62,814 bases of DNA from IMG/VR virus record IMGVR_UViG_3300048592_000297, positions 1 through 62,814 of that record. The stretch is one strand, 5' to 3'. The position numbers were made by a program, and so were the translations under genes. This DNA is from a virus. Below the pieces are notes generated by a model that saw only the letters and a list, made by a program, of their open reading frames with translations, was not told where the DNA came from and did not search any database. Shown piece after piece: positions 1 through 8,033 of this stretch (positions are counted from its first letter, which is position 1; every line of letters begins with the position of its first letter).

Positions 1-326
1 CGATCCCGCTGACTGGTGCCGGTCTGAAACGCAGTAAAGTCATTTGTAGCACGGTTGAAAAGGACGTTGATGCCCTTCTTCACCTTGGCCTCAACATCTA
101 CCGTAACCACTGGTACAGTTTTGTAGCCAATGTCTACGGCCCGTGCTAGCCGCTGGTGCCCTGACAATACAAGCCCGCTTCGGTCACAAAAGATCGGCTG
201 CACAAATCCGAGCTTCAGCAGCGACAGGCGTAGAAGCATAGTGCGTACAGCATCGGCCTTTCGTGGGTTGGATGCGTCTGGTCGAACGTCAGTTACACCG
301 ACCTTATCAATCGCAAACGTCACCAT
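1..326 (-). CDS. ParB-fold protein, partial (C-terminus outside window)
   Basis: The first 108 codons of a gene that runs off the left edge. The start at 326 follows AAGGAA and overlaps the end of the preceding gene by 20 bases. The visible protein contains GLVLSGHQRLARAVDIGY, which matches the G-H-x-R core of the ParB/sulfiredoxin-like fold and aligns with VLVAGHTRVKAAKALGY in the next gene upstream, so the two look like paralogues. In phages this fold occurs in nucleases, in NTP-dependent enzymes linked to DNA base modification, and beside methyltransferases. No methyltransferase is visible here, so the biochemical role is open. Confidence 0.8.
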   Translation of the reverse strand, partial: MVTFAIDKVGVTDVRPDASNPRKADAVRTMLLRLSLLKLGFVQPIFCDRSGLVLSGHQRLARAVDIGYKTVPVVTVDVEAKVKKGINVLFNRATNDFTAFQTGTSQRD

Positions 327-1035
327 CTCCGGTTCCTTCGGTAGCTATTCCGACTTCCGCCAGCGCCTCGTTATCCAGCCCAAGCCTACGAAACAGCTCC
401 TCTTGGATATTCGCATTGACGTAGTTGAACTGCACCTTAAGCGCAGTCGCCCACAGGTTGTACGTTTCTACTGGAAGATGAAGCACAAACTCGCCGATTA
501 CAATTCGCGTTCGAAGCGGTCCAAGTCCGTTGTTTGTGCTGGTAGCTGCCTGCACTGTGTCCTCGCTTGGCGTGGACGATAGGCAATCGTCTGCAACCAC
601 TTGCGTAAGGCAATCTACCTCCTCGCGAGAAAACCCCAGATACGTGAAATCGATTACGCCCACCAGCTCCGACAACTCGGCCGACAGCAAGTCTGTGTTC
701 CACGTAGCGATCTCGGCGAGCTTGTTGTCAACGATTCGAAACGCCCGAATCTGGTCCTCGGACAGATGGTGTACACGAACTACTGGAACGCTGCTGTAAC
801 CAAGAGCTTTCGCTGCCTTGACCCGTGTATGTCCGGCAACAAGCACATTATCAGCATCGACAAGGCACGGAATGATGAATCCAAACTCACGAATCGAGTT
901 CGCCACATACTCGACTGCAGCATCGTTGTCGCGGGGGTTGTTCTCGTATTCGTGAATGTCCTCAATTTCGAGGTATTCCAGCTCAAGCTGCTGCTGGGCG
1001 ACGGCAGCGCGACTACGTCTAGTGCGGGCGCTCAT
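307..1035 (-). CDS. ParB-like nuclease/NTPase domain protein
   Basis: A 242-residue protein. The N-terminal half is a ParB/sulfiredoxin domain: NNPRDND at about residues 30-40, then SIREFGFIIPCLVD, then the signature GHTRVKAAKALGY and a trailing RIVDNKLAE. The last ~90 residues match no family I recognise. The ATG at 1035 is chosen over a GTG at 1047 because GTGAGG sits at proper spacing before it. It lies just after a strong terminator (1067-1095), so its own promoter or readthrough must express it. It overlaps the partial ParB-like gene downstream. Plasmid-type partitioning is unlikely because no helix-turn-helix is evident. Confidence 0.8.
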   Translation of the reverse strand: MSARTRRSRAAVAQQQLELEYLEIEDIHEYENNPRDNDAAVEYVANSIREFGFIIPCLVDADNVLVAGHTRVKAAKALGYSSVPVVRVHHLSEDQIRAFRIVDNKLAEIATWNTDLLSAELSELVGVIDFTYLGFSREEVDCLTQVVADDCLSSTPSEDTVQAATSTNNGLGPLRTRIVIGEFVLHLPVETYNLWATALKVQFNYVNANIQEELFRRLGLDNEALAEVGIATEGTGDGDVCD

Positions 1036-1066
1036 AGCCTGCCTCACTCACGCGGTGCATCATTCG

Positions 1067-1095
1067 AAAAAAAACGGCGGGGTTGCCCCCGCCGT
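1067..1095 (-). terminator. Rho-independent terminator after the lysine/alanine-rich gene
   Basis: On the minus strand, a perfect 9-bp stem (ACGGCGGGG with CCCCGCCGT, loop GCAA) is followed by eight T residues. It begins 22 bases after the stop codon at 1117. This is the strongest intrinsic terminator in the window. Confidence 0.93.
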
Positions 1096-1116
1096 GCTCC
1101 CCTCTAGCAGATTCGA

Positions 1117-2331
1117 CTACTCCTCCTCGGCGCCATCGACTGCCTTCTGCGCTTCCTGCCGCGCCTTCGCCCGCTGACGAACCAGACGACGAACGTCCTT
1201 CTGTTCGAGGAAGGATTCCGCCCAATCGAGAACGATACGCTCGAACGTCTCAGCGGGGGGCAGGTCAAGCGTCTCTTGCGCAATTGCGAGAATTGCACTT
1301 ACGGTATCGGACGCCGCCTCCGGCAGCGCGAACGTGAACCGCTCCATCTTGACAACGTCACGCTTGCTACCGGGCGTCGCCGTCTGGTTGCGGGTGGCGC
1401 TGATGGTCTCCTTCAGCTCGGTAACGGACTGCGTCGAAGCCGCTTCCATCAGGCCCGCCGGGTCGGCGTCGTCGAACACACGCTGAATGAGCGCAGCCTT
1501 CGAGTAGCCGATGGTGGCCAGATCGTCGGCTCCGAGACCGTGGCGTCGGAACTGGGTGTAGATCGCGAGCAGATCCATCGCCTTGCGATAACCGACGTTC
1601 ATGTCCTCGGTAAATAGACGAAACCCTCCCAACCCCTCGTAGCGCGAGTCCAGATAGCGATAGAGCTTGCGAACCCGCACCGCGTAGAGCGCGGCCCCCA
1701 ACTGCCACTCGGCGTTGATACTGGCCGTGGACAGTTCCGCAATCAACTCGCGGACATCGTCACTCTCCTCGACCATCTGCCGGACTTCAGGATCTTCCTC
1801 GTCTTCGGTGAGGACGATCATGTTGCCGAGTTCAGGGTCGGCTTCTTCTTCGTCTTCTTCGGCTTCTTCAGCCTCTTCTTCGTCTTCTTCGTCGTCTTCT
1901 TCTTCGACCGGCGCGACAGTCGCCTTGGCCTTGGCGGCAGGCTTGGCCTTGGCGGCAGGCTTGGCGGACTGCTTGCTCTTGTTCCCGGCGGAAGGCAGCG
2001 CAATCTCGTCTTCGAACACTTCGATGTCGAACACGTCGCCGTCTTCGCCCGTGACCTTGAGCTTGTACACCGTCTCGTCGTTGTCCTCGTCGGGCGGGAT
2101 CACGGCCGATACCGGGTACTGCTGGCCAGCTACCAGCATCTCCGCGCCATCGGGCAGGCTCTCAGGATCGGAAAATCCGACGAACTGGACGACCTGCTTC
2201 AGTTCGTACCGTGCTTCAGCGGCCTTGACGGCCGGCTTGGCAGCGGCCTTGACGGCCGGCTTGGCAGCGGCCTTGACGGCCGGCTTGACGGCAGGCTTGT
2301 TAACCTGCGGTTTCGTTACTGACTTGACCAT
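1117..2331 (-). CDS. Histone-H1-like N-terminus, acidic middle, unknown C-terminal domain
   Basis: A 404-residue protein with three parts. Residues ~1-45 are lysine/alanine/proline repeats of the KPAVKAAA type, encoded by three near-identical 24-bp units. A second PAAKAK stretch follows near residue 125. Residues ~140-185 are almost entirely Glu/Asp. The C-terminal ~220 residues look folded and include ASINAEWQLGAALYAVRV. The basic repeats resemble eukaryotic H1 tails and bacterial histone-like proteins that bind DNA without sequence preference; the acidic part could act as a DNA mimic or hold the tail off DNA. The gene has its own promoter (2385-2413) and terminator (1067-1095), so it is a single-gene transcription unit, which suggests high expression. 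The function is inferred only. Confidence 0.75.
   Translation of the reverse strand: MVKSVTKPQVNKPAVKPAVKAAAKPAVKAAAKPAVKAAEARYELKQVVQFVGFSDPESLPDGAEMLVAGQQYPVSAVIPPDEDNDETVYKLKVTGEDGDVFDIEVFEDEIALPSAGNKSKQSAKPAAKAKPAAKAKATVAPVEEEDDEEDEEEAEEAEEDEEEADPELGNMIVLTEDEEDPEVRQMVEESDDVRELIAELSTASINAEWQLGAALYAVRVRKLYRYLDSRYEGLGGFRLFTEDMNVGYRKAMDLLAIYTQFRRHGLGADDLATIGYSKAALIQRVFDDADPAGLMEAASTQSVTELKETISATRNQTATPGSKRDVVKMERFTFALPEAASDTVSAILAIAQETLDLPPAETFERIVLDWAESFLEQKDVRRLVRQRAKARQEAQKAVDGAEEE
2222..2293 (-). repeat. Three tandem 24-bp repeats encoding KPAVKAAA-type units
   Basis: Copies start at 2222, 2246 and 2270. The first two are identical and the third diverges only at its end. The period is a multiple of three, so copy number can change by slippage without breaking the frame. 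Confidence 0.9.
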
Positions 2332-2384
2332 TGTGCTTACTCCATGCGTGGATAAACGTACCGTATACCATTGCTGGCGTGACC

Positions 2385-2413
2385 ATTATCGACTTCCACA
2401 ATAACCAAGTCAA
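2385..2413 (-). promoter_or_regulatory. Sigma70-type promoter for the lysine/alanine-rich gene
   Basis: TTGACT at 2413-2408, a 17-bp spacer, then GATAAT at 2390-2385 on the minus strand, about 55 bases before the ATG at 2331. Ten of twelve hexamer bases match consensus. A copy of the dispersed dyad (2430-2445) lies 16 bases upstream of the -35 element. Confidence 0.75.
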
Positions 2414-2429
2414 CCGCTACAGCGAAGAT

Positions 2430-2445
2430 TTGCTACCGTCTGCAA
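2430..2445. promoter_or_regulatory. Dispersed 16-bp dyad TTGC-N8-GCAA next to a promoter
   Basis: The sequence TTGCTACCGTCTGCAA overlaps the stop codon of the RuvC-like gene and lies just upstream of the promoter at 2385-2413. It is one of 17 exact copies in the window. Confidence 0.6.
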
Positions 2446-3005
2446 ACCGCATATAACTGCTGAATCGTCCCAGCTACTTTCGCAAACGGCTCAACTCTTG
2501 CCTTGCGGGCCATGGCGAGTCGAATCTTGGCATCCCTATTATAGCGCAAATCAATCCCGAAAAACATAAGCAACACCGCATCCGCAATATCGTCGTTAGG
2601 GATGTGCGCACCTGTAGTCCTGCGTCTCGCCGCAGCAATCATATCCTGTTTATCAGCTCTGCCATTGCCGGTTGCGTACTTCTTCAGCGCCGACGGCGGC
2701 ACTGTAACGATGCTGCATCCTTGCAGCGCAGCAACAACACGAACAGCGCCATGCAGCTCGGCAATGTCGGCAACCCGCCCCACTCCGTGCATAGCGACGC
2801 CTTCCATGCAGACTGTGTCCGCCTTGTGCAGTGTCAAGAACTCATCAATCGAGGCAGCGACATAAAGCAATCGTGCTGTGCCAGTTGCTCTATTGTCGCT
2901 ACGGTTGTTGAGCCGCACATGCTGATAGGTCAAGCGCCCGCCCTGTAGAACTGCCAGCCCGGTCCCGTTCAGAGAAGGGTCGATCCCTACGACAACACTG
3001 TTCAT
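2433..3005 (-). CDS. RuvC-like Holliday junction resolvase
   Basis: A 190-residue RNase H-fold nuclease expected to resolve branched DNA during recombination or before packaging. It begins MNSVVVGIDPSLNGTG, with the first catalytic Asp in strand 1. A Glu follows in VCMEGVAMHG and the closing acidic pair in NDDIADAVLL, which gives the usual D-E-D-D pattern. The ATG at 3005 overlaps the stop of the upstream nuclease gene by one base (TGATG), which suggests coupled translation; a longer in-frame reading upstream lacks homology and is rejected. It sits in a recombination operon with RecA-like and PD-(D/E)XK proteins. Confidence 0.88.
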   Translation of the reverse strand: MNSVVVGIDPSLNGTGLAVLQGGRLTYQHVRLNNRSDNRATGTARLLYVAASIDEFLTLHKADTVCMEGVAMHGVGRVADIAELHGAVRVVAALQGCSIVTVPPSALKKYATGNGRADKQDMIAAARRRTTGAHIPNDDIADAVLLMFFGIDLRYNRDAKIRLAMARKARVEPFAKVAGTIQQLYAVCRR

Positions 3006-3952
3006 CAGCCAGCAACCTCCGGCGCAAGTCGGAAGCAGGCAACCGCTGCTGGGCAGCTCTGAGCACGCTTCTGGCTTCGAGACGAACACAGCGTGCGGGG
3101 CGGCGGGGCACTAGACGTGCCTGTTCGATAGTCGTTAAGCTGCCGTGCTTCAATCAGGTAGCTGGTGGCTCGTTCGTAGTTCGAGGGCACGTCAACCACA
3201 AACTCTTTGAACGGAGTGCCAATCTTCCAATCTTTGCACACATACAAAATCGACACCTTGTCGTACAACGATATAGTGCGCTTACGCTCGAACAAGCGCC
3301 AATACAAGAGAGTTTGCACAATATGGTCCGGCTGCGGACGGTTAAGTTCTTCAAACTGCGGACGCGCCATGCTCTTAACCTCGACAATCAACAACGCATT
3401 CATGTAGAGCGCCAGATCGATATGCCCCACAATCTTATCGGTATCGTCAATGACCTGTAGCTCGGCATGGTTCAGTAAAGGCGATTGGCACTTATCACAC
3501 CGAACGCCGCGCTCGGCGGCTCTGCGAGCGTTCGCCAACGTCATCGGCTCAGAAAGCTGTCTATCGTCCTCCGAACAAACACACGTCCAGCGGGCATACA
3601 CATCGTCTCGCCTGCTCATGACCTTGTTGACTACAAACCGACCTATCGACTCGCCTATAGCGAATGTAATGCCTTGACTATCCCACAGCGTCTGTGGCGC
3701 TACAGGAATAGCAAGACGCTCCGTCAGCGCGATTTGCCGAACACATCTCGATACTAGATCAGAAACATGAATGTGCCCGCTTTCGCGCATGTGTCTTAAG
3801 ACGGGGCCGGTGTTTAAAGACGGCAGAATCGCTGTAGGACGATTGTATCCTCGTATGTGCGCCTCTGCAGCAGCGGGGGTCGGCGGCGTCTCGACTTCCC
3901 GCCTACGCCTCGTAGAACCGCTGCCGTAGAGTATATCCGCAGAACGACGCAT
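3005..3952 (-). CDS. PD-(D/E)XK exonuclease-like protein with cysteine motif
   Basis: A 315-residue protein. The core HIDLALYMNALLIVEVKSM at about residues 180-200 supplies the D...E-x-K catalytic set, and QTLLYWRLF further on matches the Q-x-x-x-Y motif of RecB/Cas4-type nucleases. Cysteines in CVC and CDKC upstream of the core could bind zinc or an iron-sulfur cluster as in Cas4 relatives, but they lie between the N-terminal helices and the core, so this is uncertain. The start at 3952 is chosen because AGAGGAG precedes it. The likely role is DNA end processing for recombination with the RecA-like protein encoded upstream. Confidence 0.75.
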   Translation of the reverse strand: MRRSADILYGSGSTRRRREVETPPTPAAAEAHIRGYNRPTAILPSLNTGPVLRHMRESGHIHVSDLVSRCVRQIALTERLAIPVAPQTLWDSQGITFAIGESIGRFVVNKVMSRRDDVYARWTCVCSEDDRQLSEPMTLANARRAAERGVRCDKCQSPLLNHAELQVIDDTDKIVGHIDLALYMNALLIVEVKSMARPQFEELNRPQPDHIVQTLLYWRLFERKRTISLYDKVSILYVCKDWKIGTPFKEFVVDVPSNYERATSYLIEARQLNDYRTGTSSAPPPRTLCSSRSQKRAQSCPAAVACFRLAPEVAG

Positions 3953-3968
3953 ACCCACTCCTCTGTAG

Positions 3969-4346
3969 TTATGGCTTTCGCAGGTTATCTGCGTCCAGTG
4001 CATAGACAGGAACGACAGCGATTTCCTTAAACGGATTGCCCGCGCTGTCTAAGAACTCTATTACAATCGCTGGTAGTTCCCTGTTTGCAAGCGCAGCGTT
4101 TTCAATCTTCTCTAGCATCGCTAACGTAACCGAGAACGAACGGTGTGTAGTGCATTTAGCCTCAACGCGATAGAGACCGTTGTACCGAATCACATCGCCC
4201 TTGTGGAGCTTGTTACCACTACCGGGCGTGAGCTTGCCATCTCCGCGTCGTGCAAGGTACTTCTCCTGCGCTGCCGCTCGCTTGTGTGCAGCAGACCGAC
4301 GGTCGTTAGCGCCAGACATCCTAGCCAGTTTACTCGCTCGGGTCAT
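3969..4346 (-). CDS. Small PD-(D/E)XK-type endonuclease, Holliday-resolvase-like
   Basis: A 125-residue basic protein. LTPGSGNKLHKGDVIRYNG leads into RVEAKCTTHRSFSV, which gives a D...E-x-K arrangement, and IVIEF follows. This resembles small phage nucleases annotated as resolvase-like. The start at 4346 overlaps the RecA-like gene by 17 bases; an alternative ATG at 4319, ten bases after that gene's stop, is equally possible because neither has a strong SD. Two potential resolvases (this and the RuvC-like protein) in one operon may act on different branched substrates. Confidence 0.6.
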   Translation of the reverse strand: MTRASKLARMSGANDRRSAAHKRAAAQEKYLARRGDGKLTPGSGNKLHKGDVIRYNGLYRVEAKCTTHRSFSVTLAMLEKIENAALANRELPAIVIEFLDSAGNPFKEIAVVPVYALDADNLRKP

Positions 4347-5466
4347 CTTCGTGCACCGTAGTGTCGAACCGCAACAGGAACTTTCGAGGCATCCCCATGT
4401 GCTGGGCTTGCGCCCGAAGCAAGTAGTTGCTCAGGGCACGATAAACTCCACGATTCTGGTTCAAGAAGACGGCCGCTTTAGCGGGGCTTTCAAGCGAATA
4501 CTCCTGACCATCAAACTCCAGCTTCCAGTATTTCCCACCGCCCGTGAATACCCCAAACTTCTTGGCATACGCCAAGACAGTTGGCGAATCGTCCACGTCA
4601 CCGTCGTGGAGACCAGAATCGAGGTCATCCATACGGCACAACTTGAACTCGCCCTGCCTCGGGCCGTTGTTAACCTTGTTCTTGGTAATTGCAAACTCAT
4701 GCACGTTGTGGGTTACAACATCCACATCGTACTGGTCTTTGCCTACTGTCTCCTTGTTGAGCATCCGCCACACTAGACTAGGGAAGTGCTCTACCGCACG
4801 CCCGCCGGGCGCTATGCGATTGTCACCATACATCTGTCCGATCCGAGTGCGAAATTGATTGATGTACAAAACGGCAGGCTCGTGACCTCGCAGCCTTTCG
4901 TGCACCATCGAGCCAGTAATCTTGCGGCACAACCGACCAATCAATCTCGACTGCAGTCCAATATGTGCATCCTCAGCGCTACTGTCTGCTTCTGCAAACG
5001 GTAGCAAAGTCGCCAACGAGTCTATAACGAGGATGGATACCTGCTCGGTCGAGACGAACAGATCCGCCATATCCACCGCATGTTCGCCAATCTGAGATTC
5101 CACGACTTGGATTCGCTCAAGATCGACGCCCAACTTTTTGGCCCACACCGTGTCAAAGGCTTTCTCGCAGTCCATGAATACTGCAACACTGTCTGGATAT
5201 TTGCGCTGAGCGTTAGCAATTATCTTGCAGGCAATGGTAGTCTTGCCAGCATGTTTCTCGCCAACGATCATGCTCTGCCGCCCCTGCGGTATCCCGCCGA
5301 GCGTGCACAGATCCAGAATAAACGATCCAGTGCTTATGCGCTGTGGTGCATTGATATGTGTTCCCTTGTTGGATACAGGACCGTACTTCTTCGTAATGCT
5401 GGTGAGGGTTTCATCTAGTTCAGTCTGTTGAGAATCCGCAGGCCGCTTCAATCGTACCCTAGTCAT
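4330..5466 (-). CDS. RecA/UvsX-like recombinase
   Basis: A 378-residue strand-exchange ATPase. The Walker A motif is GEKHAGKTT at residues 69-77, preceded by RISTGSFILDLCTLGGIPQG as in RecA. The Walker B motif is ILVIDSLATLLP near residue 145. NQFRTRIGQMYGDN followed by APGGRAVEHF corresponds to the RecA L1/L2 DNA-binding loop region. The C-terminal part is shorter than in cellular RecA. The ATG overlaps the stop of the gene upstream by four bases (ATGA). It works with the neighbouring single-strand binding protein, helicase and nucleases in recombination-dependent replication and repair. Confidence 0.9.
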   Translation of the reverse strand: MTRVRLKRPADSQQTELDETLTSITKKYGPVSNKGTHINAPQRISTGSFILDLCTLGGIPQGRQSMIVGEKHAGKTTIACKIIANAQRKYPDSVAVFMDCEKAFDTVWAKKLGVDLERIQVVESQIGEHAVDMADLFVSTEQVSILVIDSLATLLPFAEADSSAEDAHIGLQSRLIGRLCRKITGSMVHERLRGHEPAVLYINQFRTRIGQMYGDNRIAPGGRAVEHFPSLVWRMLNKETVGKDQYDVDVVTHNVHEFAITKNKVNNGPRQGEFKLCRMDDLDSGLHDGDVDDSPTVLAYAKKFGVFTGGGKYWKLEFDGQEYSLESPAKAAVFLNQNRGVYRALSNYLLRAQAQHMGMPRKFLLRFDTTVHEDDPSE

Positions 5467-5816
5467 AGGACGCCCGCCTCTCGGTCTTTCAGATAGGCGT
5501 CTAGTTCTTCGACAAGACGCCGCTGAACCAGCCCAGCAATTTCCTCGGAACGCTGCTGAAGCTGCTCCTTGTAACAGGGTATGCGCACCTCTACATGCAC
5601 CCTCAGAGATTCGTAGTTGCCCAGATTACGGGTAACGGACGCCCCGACTTCGACATAGGCAGGATCGACCAAAAACTCCTCTACTTGCAGCGGTACGGTC
5701 TGCTCGCGGTCGTCAACAACTTCCTTGACGACGACATTCTTCACAGCAACGGTCATCTGGCCTTGCACCTTCACAACGTCAGAACGGCGCTTTCGTACAG
5801 AGGTCTGAGTAGTCAT
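5463..5816 (-). CDS. Conserved phage protein beside RecA, function unknown
   Basis: A 117-residue hydrophilic protein with a beta-rich middle (NLGNYESLRVHVEVRIPC) and a helical, charged C-terminus. The N-L-G-N-Y-E-S pattern followed by a 'V-P-C'-type strand recurs in small phage proteins I recall from recombination or replication clusters; no biochemical role is known to me. Its four-base overlap with the RecA-like gene suggests co-translation and perhaps a mediator role, which is a guess. Confidence 0.7.
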   Translation of the reverse strand: MTTQTSVRKRRSDVVKVQGQMTVAVKNVVVKEVVDDREQTVPLQVEEFLVDPAYVEVGASVTRNLGNYESLRVHVEVRIPCYKEQLQQRSEEIAGLVQRRLVEELDAYLKDREAGVL

Positions 5817-5829
5817 TGGTTGTGTGTCC

Positions 5830-6015
5830 TTATTCCTTCGGCAGATAATCGATTATGGATTCCGTTTCTAGGTCGAAAACATGCGCCCACGTTCCCCACT
5901 GATGGCAGACCAGCGCATCGCGCGCATCCTCAACAGTATCGAACGCTGCATGGAACTCGCGTGCCCCGCCTTCCGGGTAATAAGTATCGCCCGCAAACAC
6001 CAAATACCGCTTCAT
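5830..6015 (-). CDS. Small conserved phage protein (KRYLVFAG-type)
   Basis: A 61-residue protein starting MKRYLVFAGDTYYPEGGA and ending in WAHVFDLETESIIDYLPKE. The ATG at 6015 is preceded by GAGGGGG, which favours it over a longer reading. Proteins of this pattern (Y-L-V-F-A-G...Y-Y-P-x-G-G...W-A-H-V-F-D) are widespread in phages and of unknown function. Confidence 0.75.
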   Translation of the reverse strand: MKRYLVFAGDTYYPEGGAREFHAAFDTVEDARDALVCHQWGTWAHVFDLETESIIDYLPKE

Positions 6016-6050
6016 TATCGTCCCCCTCACAACGCAGTTGTGCGCTGTTG

Positions 6051-6602
6051 TCATGGATAGTTGGCTCGCACACGTTCAATTACGTCAGCCATCACTTCTG
6101 CATAGATTCGTGCAGAAGGGTGAAAATAGTCATAGCCGCCGATGTGCAAACTCACTAGCGTAGCCGCAATCACATCCACCTCCTCTCGCAAGTATCTGCG
6201 GTGGTTGTACTTTGTGTCGCGATACACAGGCGCGGGAACGAGCCGTTTCGTCACCCAAGACTTCACAGTAACCAGCGTCTTTCCAGTAGCTAGTGCAAGC
6301 TCCTGCATGGAGTACGTCTCGGCCGTGAACAGCGTACCGCTAGTGGGCGACACAATTTCGCGCAAAACTCCCGCAACCAAAGGCCCGCCGGCTAGAGCGC
6401 TCGGTTCTGTTATCGTCTTGGTCTTCAGGTACGCCCTCCGCGCAGCGTTTTTCGCGCGTTGCCTGTAGTCGGCATCGCTACGATATTTCTCTCGTGCTCG
6501 TTGCCGCTTATTCGATGCGCTTTGAGCGCTTCCACGCGGCGTTTTACGTCGCGCAGAAGACGCGCCGGTTCTTGCTTCTGAAGTCCTCGCTCCAAGTCCC
6601 AT
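6051..6602 (-). CDS. MerR-like helix-turn-helix protein with basic N-terminus
   Basis: A 183-residue protein. Residues ~1-65 are rich in Arg, Ala, Ser and Lys. Residues ~90-140 read YSMQELALATGKTLVTVKSW followed by a loop with YNHRRYLREEVDVI, which fits a MerR-type winged helix. It is probably a DNA-binding regulator. The start is at 6602 because TGAGGTG lies five bases upstream and no other ATG precedes the domain. The first 178 bases therefore overlap the 3' end of the helicase gene in another frame. Its target could be the dispersed dyad, but nothing here shows that. Confidence 0.7.
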   Translation of the reverse strand: MGLGARTSEARTGASSARRKTPRGSAQSASNKRQRAREKYRSDADYRQRAKNAARRAYLKTKTITEPSALAGGPLVAGVLREIVSPTSGTLFTAETYSMQELALATGKTLVTVKSWVTKRLVPAPVYRDTKYNHRRYLREEVDVIAATLVSLHIGGYDYFHPSARIYAEVMADVIERVRANYP

Positions 6603-8032
6603 AAAAACACCTCAGCGTTCGATTTCACAAACTCTGCAACTCGCGCAGCAAACTGGTACTCTGCACGAAACGAATCGCGATCCCGGATCGTGACCCATAT
6701 CGGAGTTAGCTTATCAGGCGCAACTCGTAAAATCCTGCCATGCACCTGCACAAAGTTAGCTCTCGGCGTAACGTCTATCCCCGCATCGAGGTGCGGCACG
6801 TCTACTGCCTTGCCAAACACCGAGTAGGTGGTGAATATGATTCTTGCAGAATCTAGCAACGCTGCCTGCTTCCGCATATCCGTTTTCGTTTCGTACAGAC
6901 GAAACTGAATAGGGGTGTACTCCGTCCCTTTTTCCCAGTGCTCTGGACGTTTGTGCCCGCCAAGAACCTTCCGAAATCGCCACGTGTTTCGTCTGCCTGT
7001 GTACACCAAGATGTCTTCGCGTGGAACGCCTGCAAGTACCGCCATCGACGCCAAACACTCCAAATGATGGATTCGAGCGCCGATCACCAGCAGGTTACGG
7101 TGCTTCTGGTAAAGGCGGTGCACTAGCCGCGTAATGAGTGCATTCCTGTCCGAGTCTGCGACAAGCTCCGACACATACCTGCCATCCTTGGGCGAAATCT
7201 GCGCATACCAGCTAGGTATGTTGCCAGTATACTCCACATACCGTGCTTGTGACTTCGGCCGACCTTCCGCAAGAACAACCCTGTCAGACCCTAAGTGCCA
7301 CTCGATCAGCTTTTGTTTTGCGTCCTTGCGGTCTGTTGCGGACAACCCAAGTCTGTACCGGGCGGGGAACATGCCAAGCACATTACTGAACTGATCCGCC
7401 CCGCAAACTTGGTACTCGTCAAATATCACTGTACCGAACCGTTCATAGAACGAACTATGGTATTGACGATTGTACAGAGTCTGTATCATTGCAATCACAA
7501 ACCCGCAACGCTCGTAAACTGCCACCGAGCCTTGCACAATTCCGACTTCACTAACCTCGTAACCAAACAACTTGTTCAAGGTCACGACCCATTGATCCAT
7601 TATGCGTTCTTGATCGACCAAGATCAGGGTCTTCCTCCCGAGACGGGCGGCGATAGTGCAGCCCATCACGGTTTTCCCGGACCCAGTGTACGCTTGAAAG
7701 ATCAGATCGTAGTGCCTGTCGAACCTCCTAACTACGTCATTCACTGGCCTGTGCTGATGACCCCGCAACTCAGGCAATGTACGTGGAGCGCGCAGTCTGT
7801 CGCCAATAGACAAGCTGATGTTGCTATCGTTTGCAATACCTCGTGCAACCGCAAACGCCCGTGGCACATACAGCCCGCCATCGGTTTCTCGGTACGCAAG
7901 AACAGTATCGTTGCTGTTCGTGGCGTAGTTGCGGACCTTGACCTGCAAGGTATTCCGCAACGATGCCTCAGAGGCAGATAGCTGCGATCCTGCAGCTATC
8001 ATGCCTCGCACAAACTGCACGCTCCGCGACAC
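6425..8032 (-). CDS. Superfamily 2 DNA helicase (UvsW-like)
   Basis: A 535-residue helicase. The Walker A motif is QAYTGSGKTVMG, preceded by ELRGHQHRPV as in RecG/UvsW-type helicases. Motif II is VIFDEYQ, and motif III is LGLSATDRKD. Motif VI-like sequence is VQVHGRILR, with the arginine in place. It probably remodels branched DNA or forks together with the RecA-like protein. The start is GTG at 8032 with GGAGG four bases upstream, one base after the single-strand binding protein stop codon. The C-terminal 60 residues are highly basic and overlap the MerR-like gene. Confidence 0.88.
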   Translation of the reverse strand: MSRSVQFVRGMIAAGSQLSASEASLRNTLQVKVRNYATNSNDTVLAYRETDGGLYVPRAFAVARGIANDSNISLSIGDRLRAPRTLPELRGHQHRPVNDVVRRFDRHYDLIFQAYTGSGKTVMGCTIAARLGRKTLILVDQERIMDQWVVTLNKLFGYEVSEVGIVQGSVAVYERCGFVIAMIQTLYNRQYHSSFYERFGTVIFDEYQVCGADQFSNVLGMFPARYRLGLSATDRKDAKQKLIEWHLGSDRVVLAEGRPKSQARYVEYTGNIPSWYAQISPKDGRYVSELVADSDRNALITRLVHRLYQKHRNLLVIGARIHHLECLASMAVLAGVPREDILVYTGRRNTWRFRKVLGGHKRPEHWEKGTEYTPIQFRLYETKTDMRKQAALLDSARIIFTTYSVFGKAVDVPHLDAGIDVTPRANFVQVHGRILRVAPDKLTPIWVTIRDRDSFRAEYQFAARVAEFVKSNAEVFLWDLERGLQKQEPARLLRDVKRRVEALKAHRISGNEHERNIVAMPTTGNARKTLRGGRT

Positions 8033-8033
8033 A

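Noticed and set aside
1715-2404. A 229-codon plus-strand ORF rich in serine
   Set aside because: It is the antisense of the Lys/Ala/Glu-rich gene, whose biased codons keep other frames open. No SD or homology.
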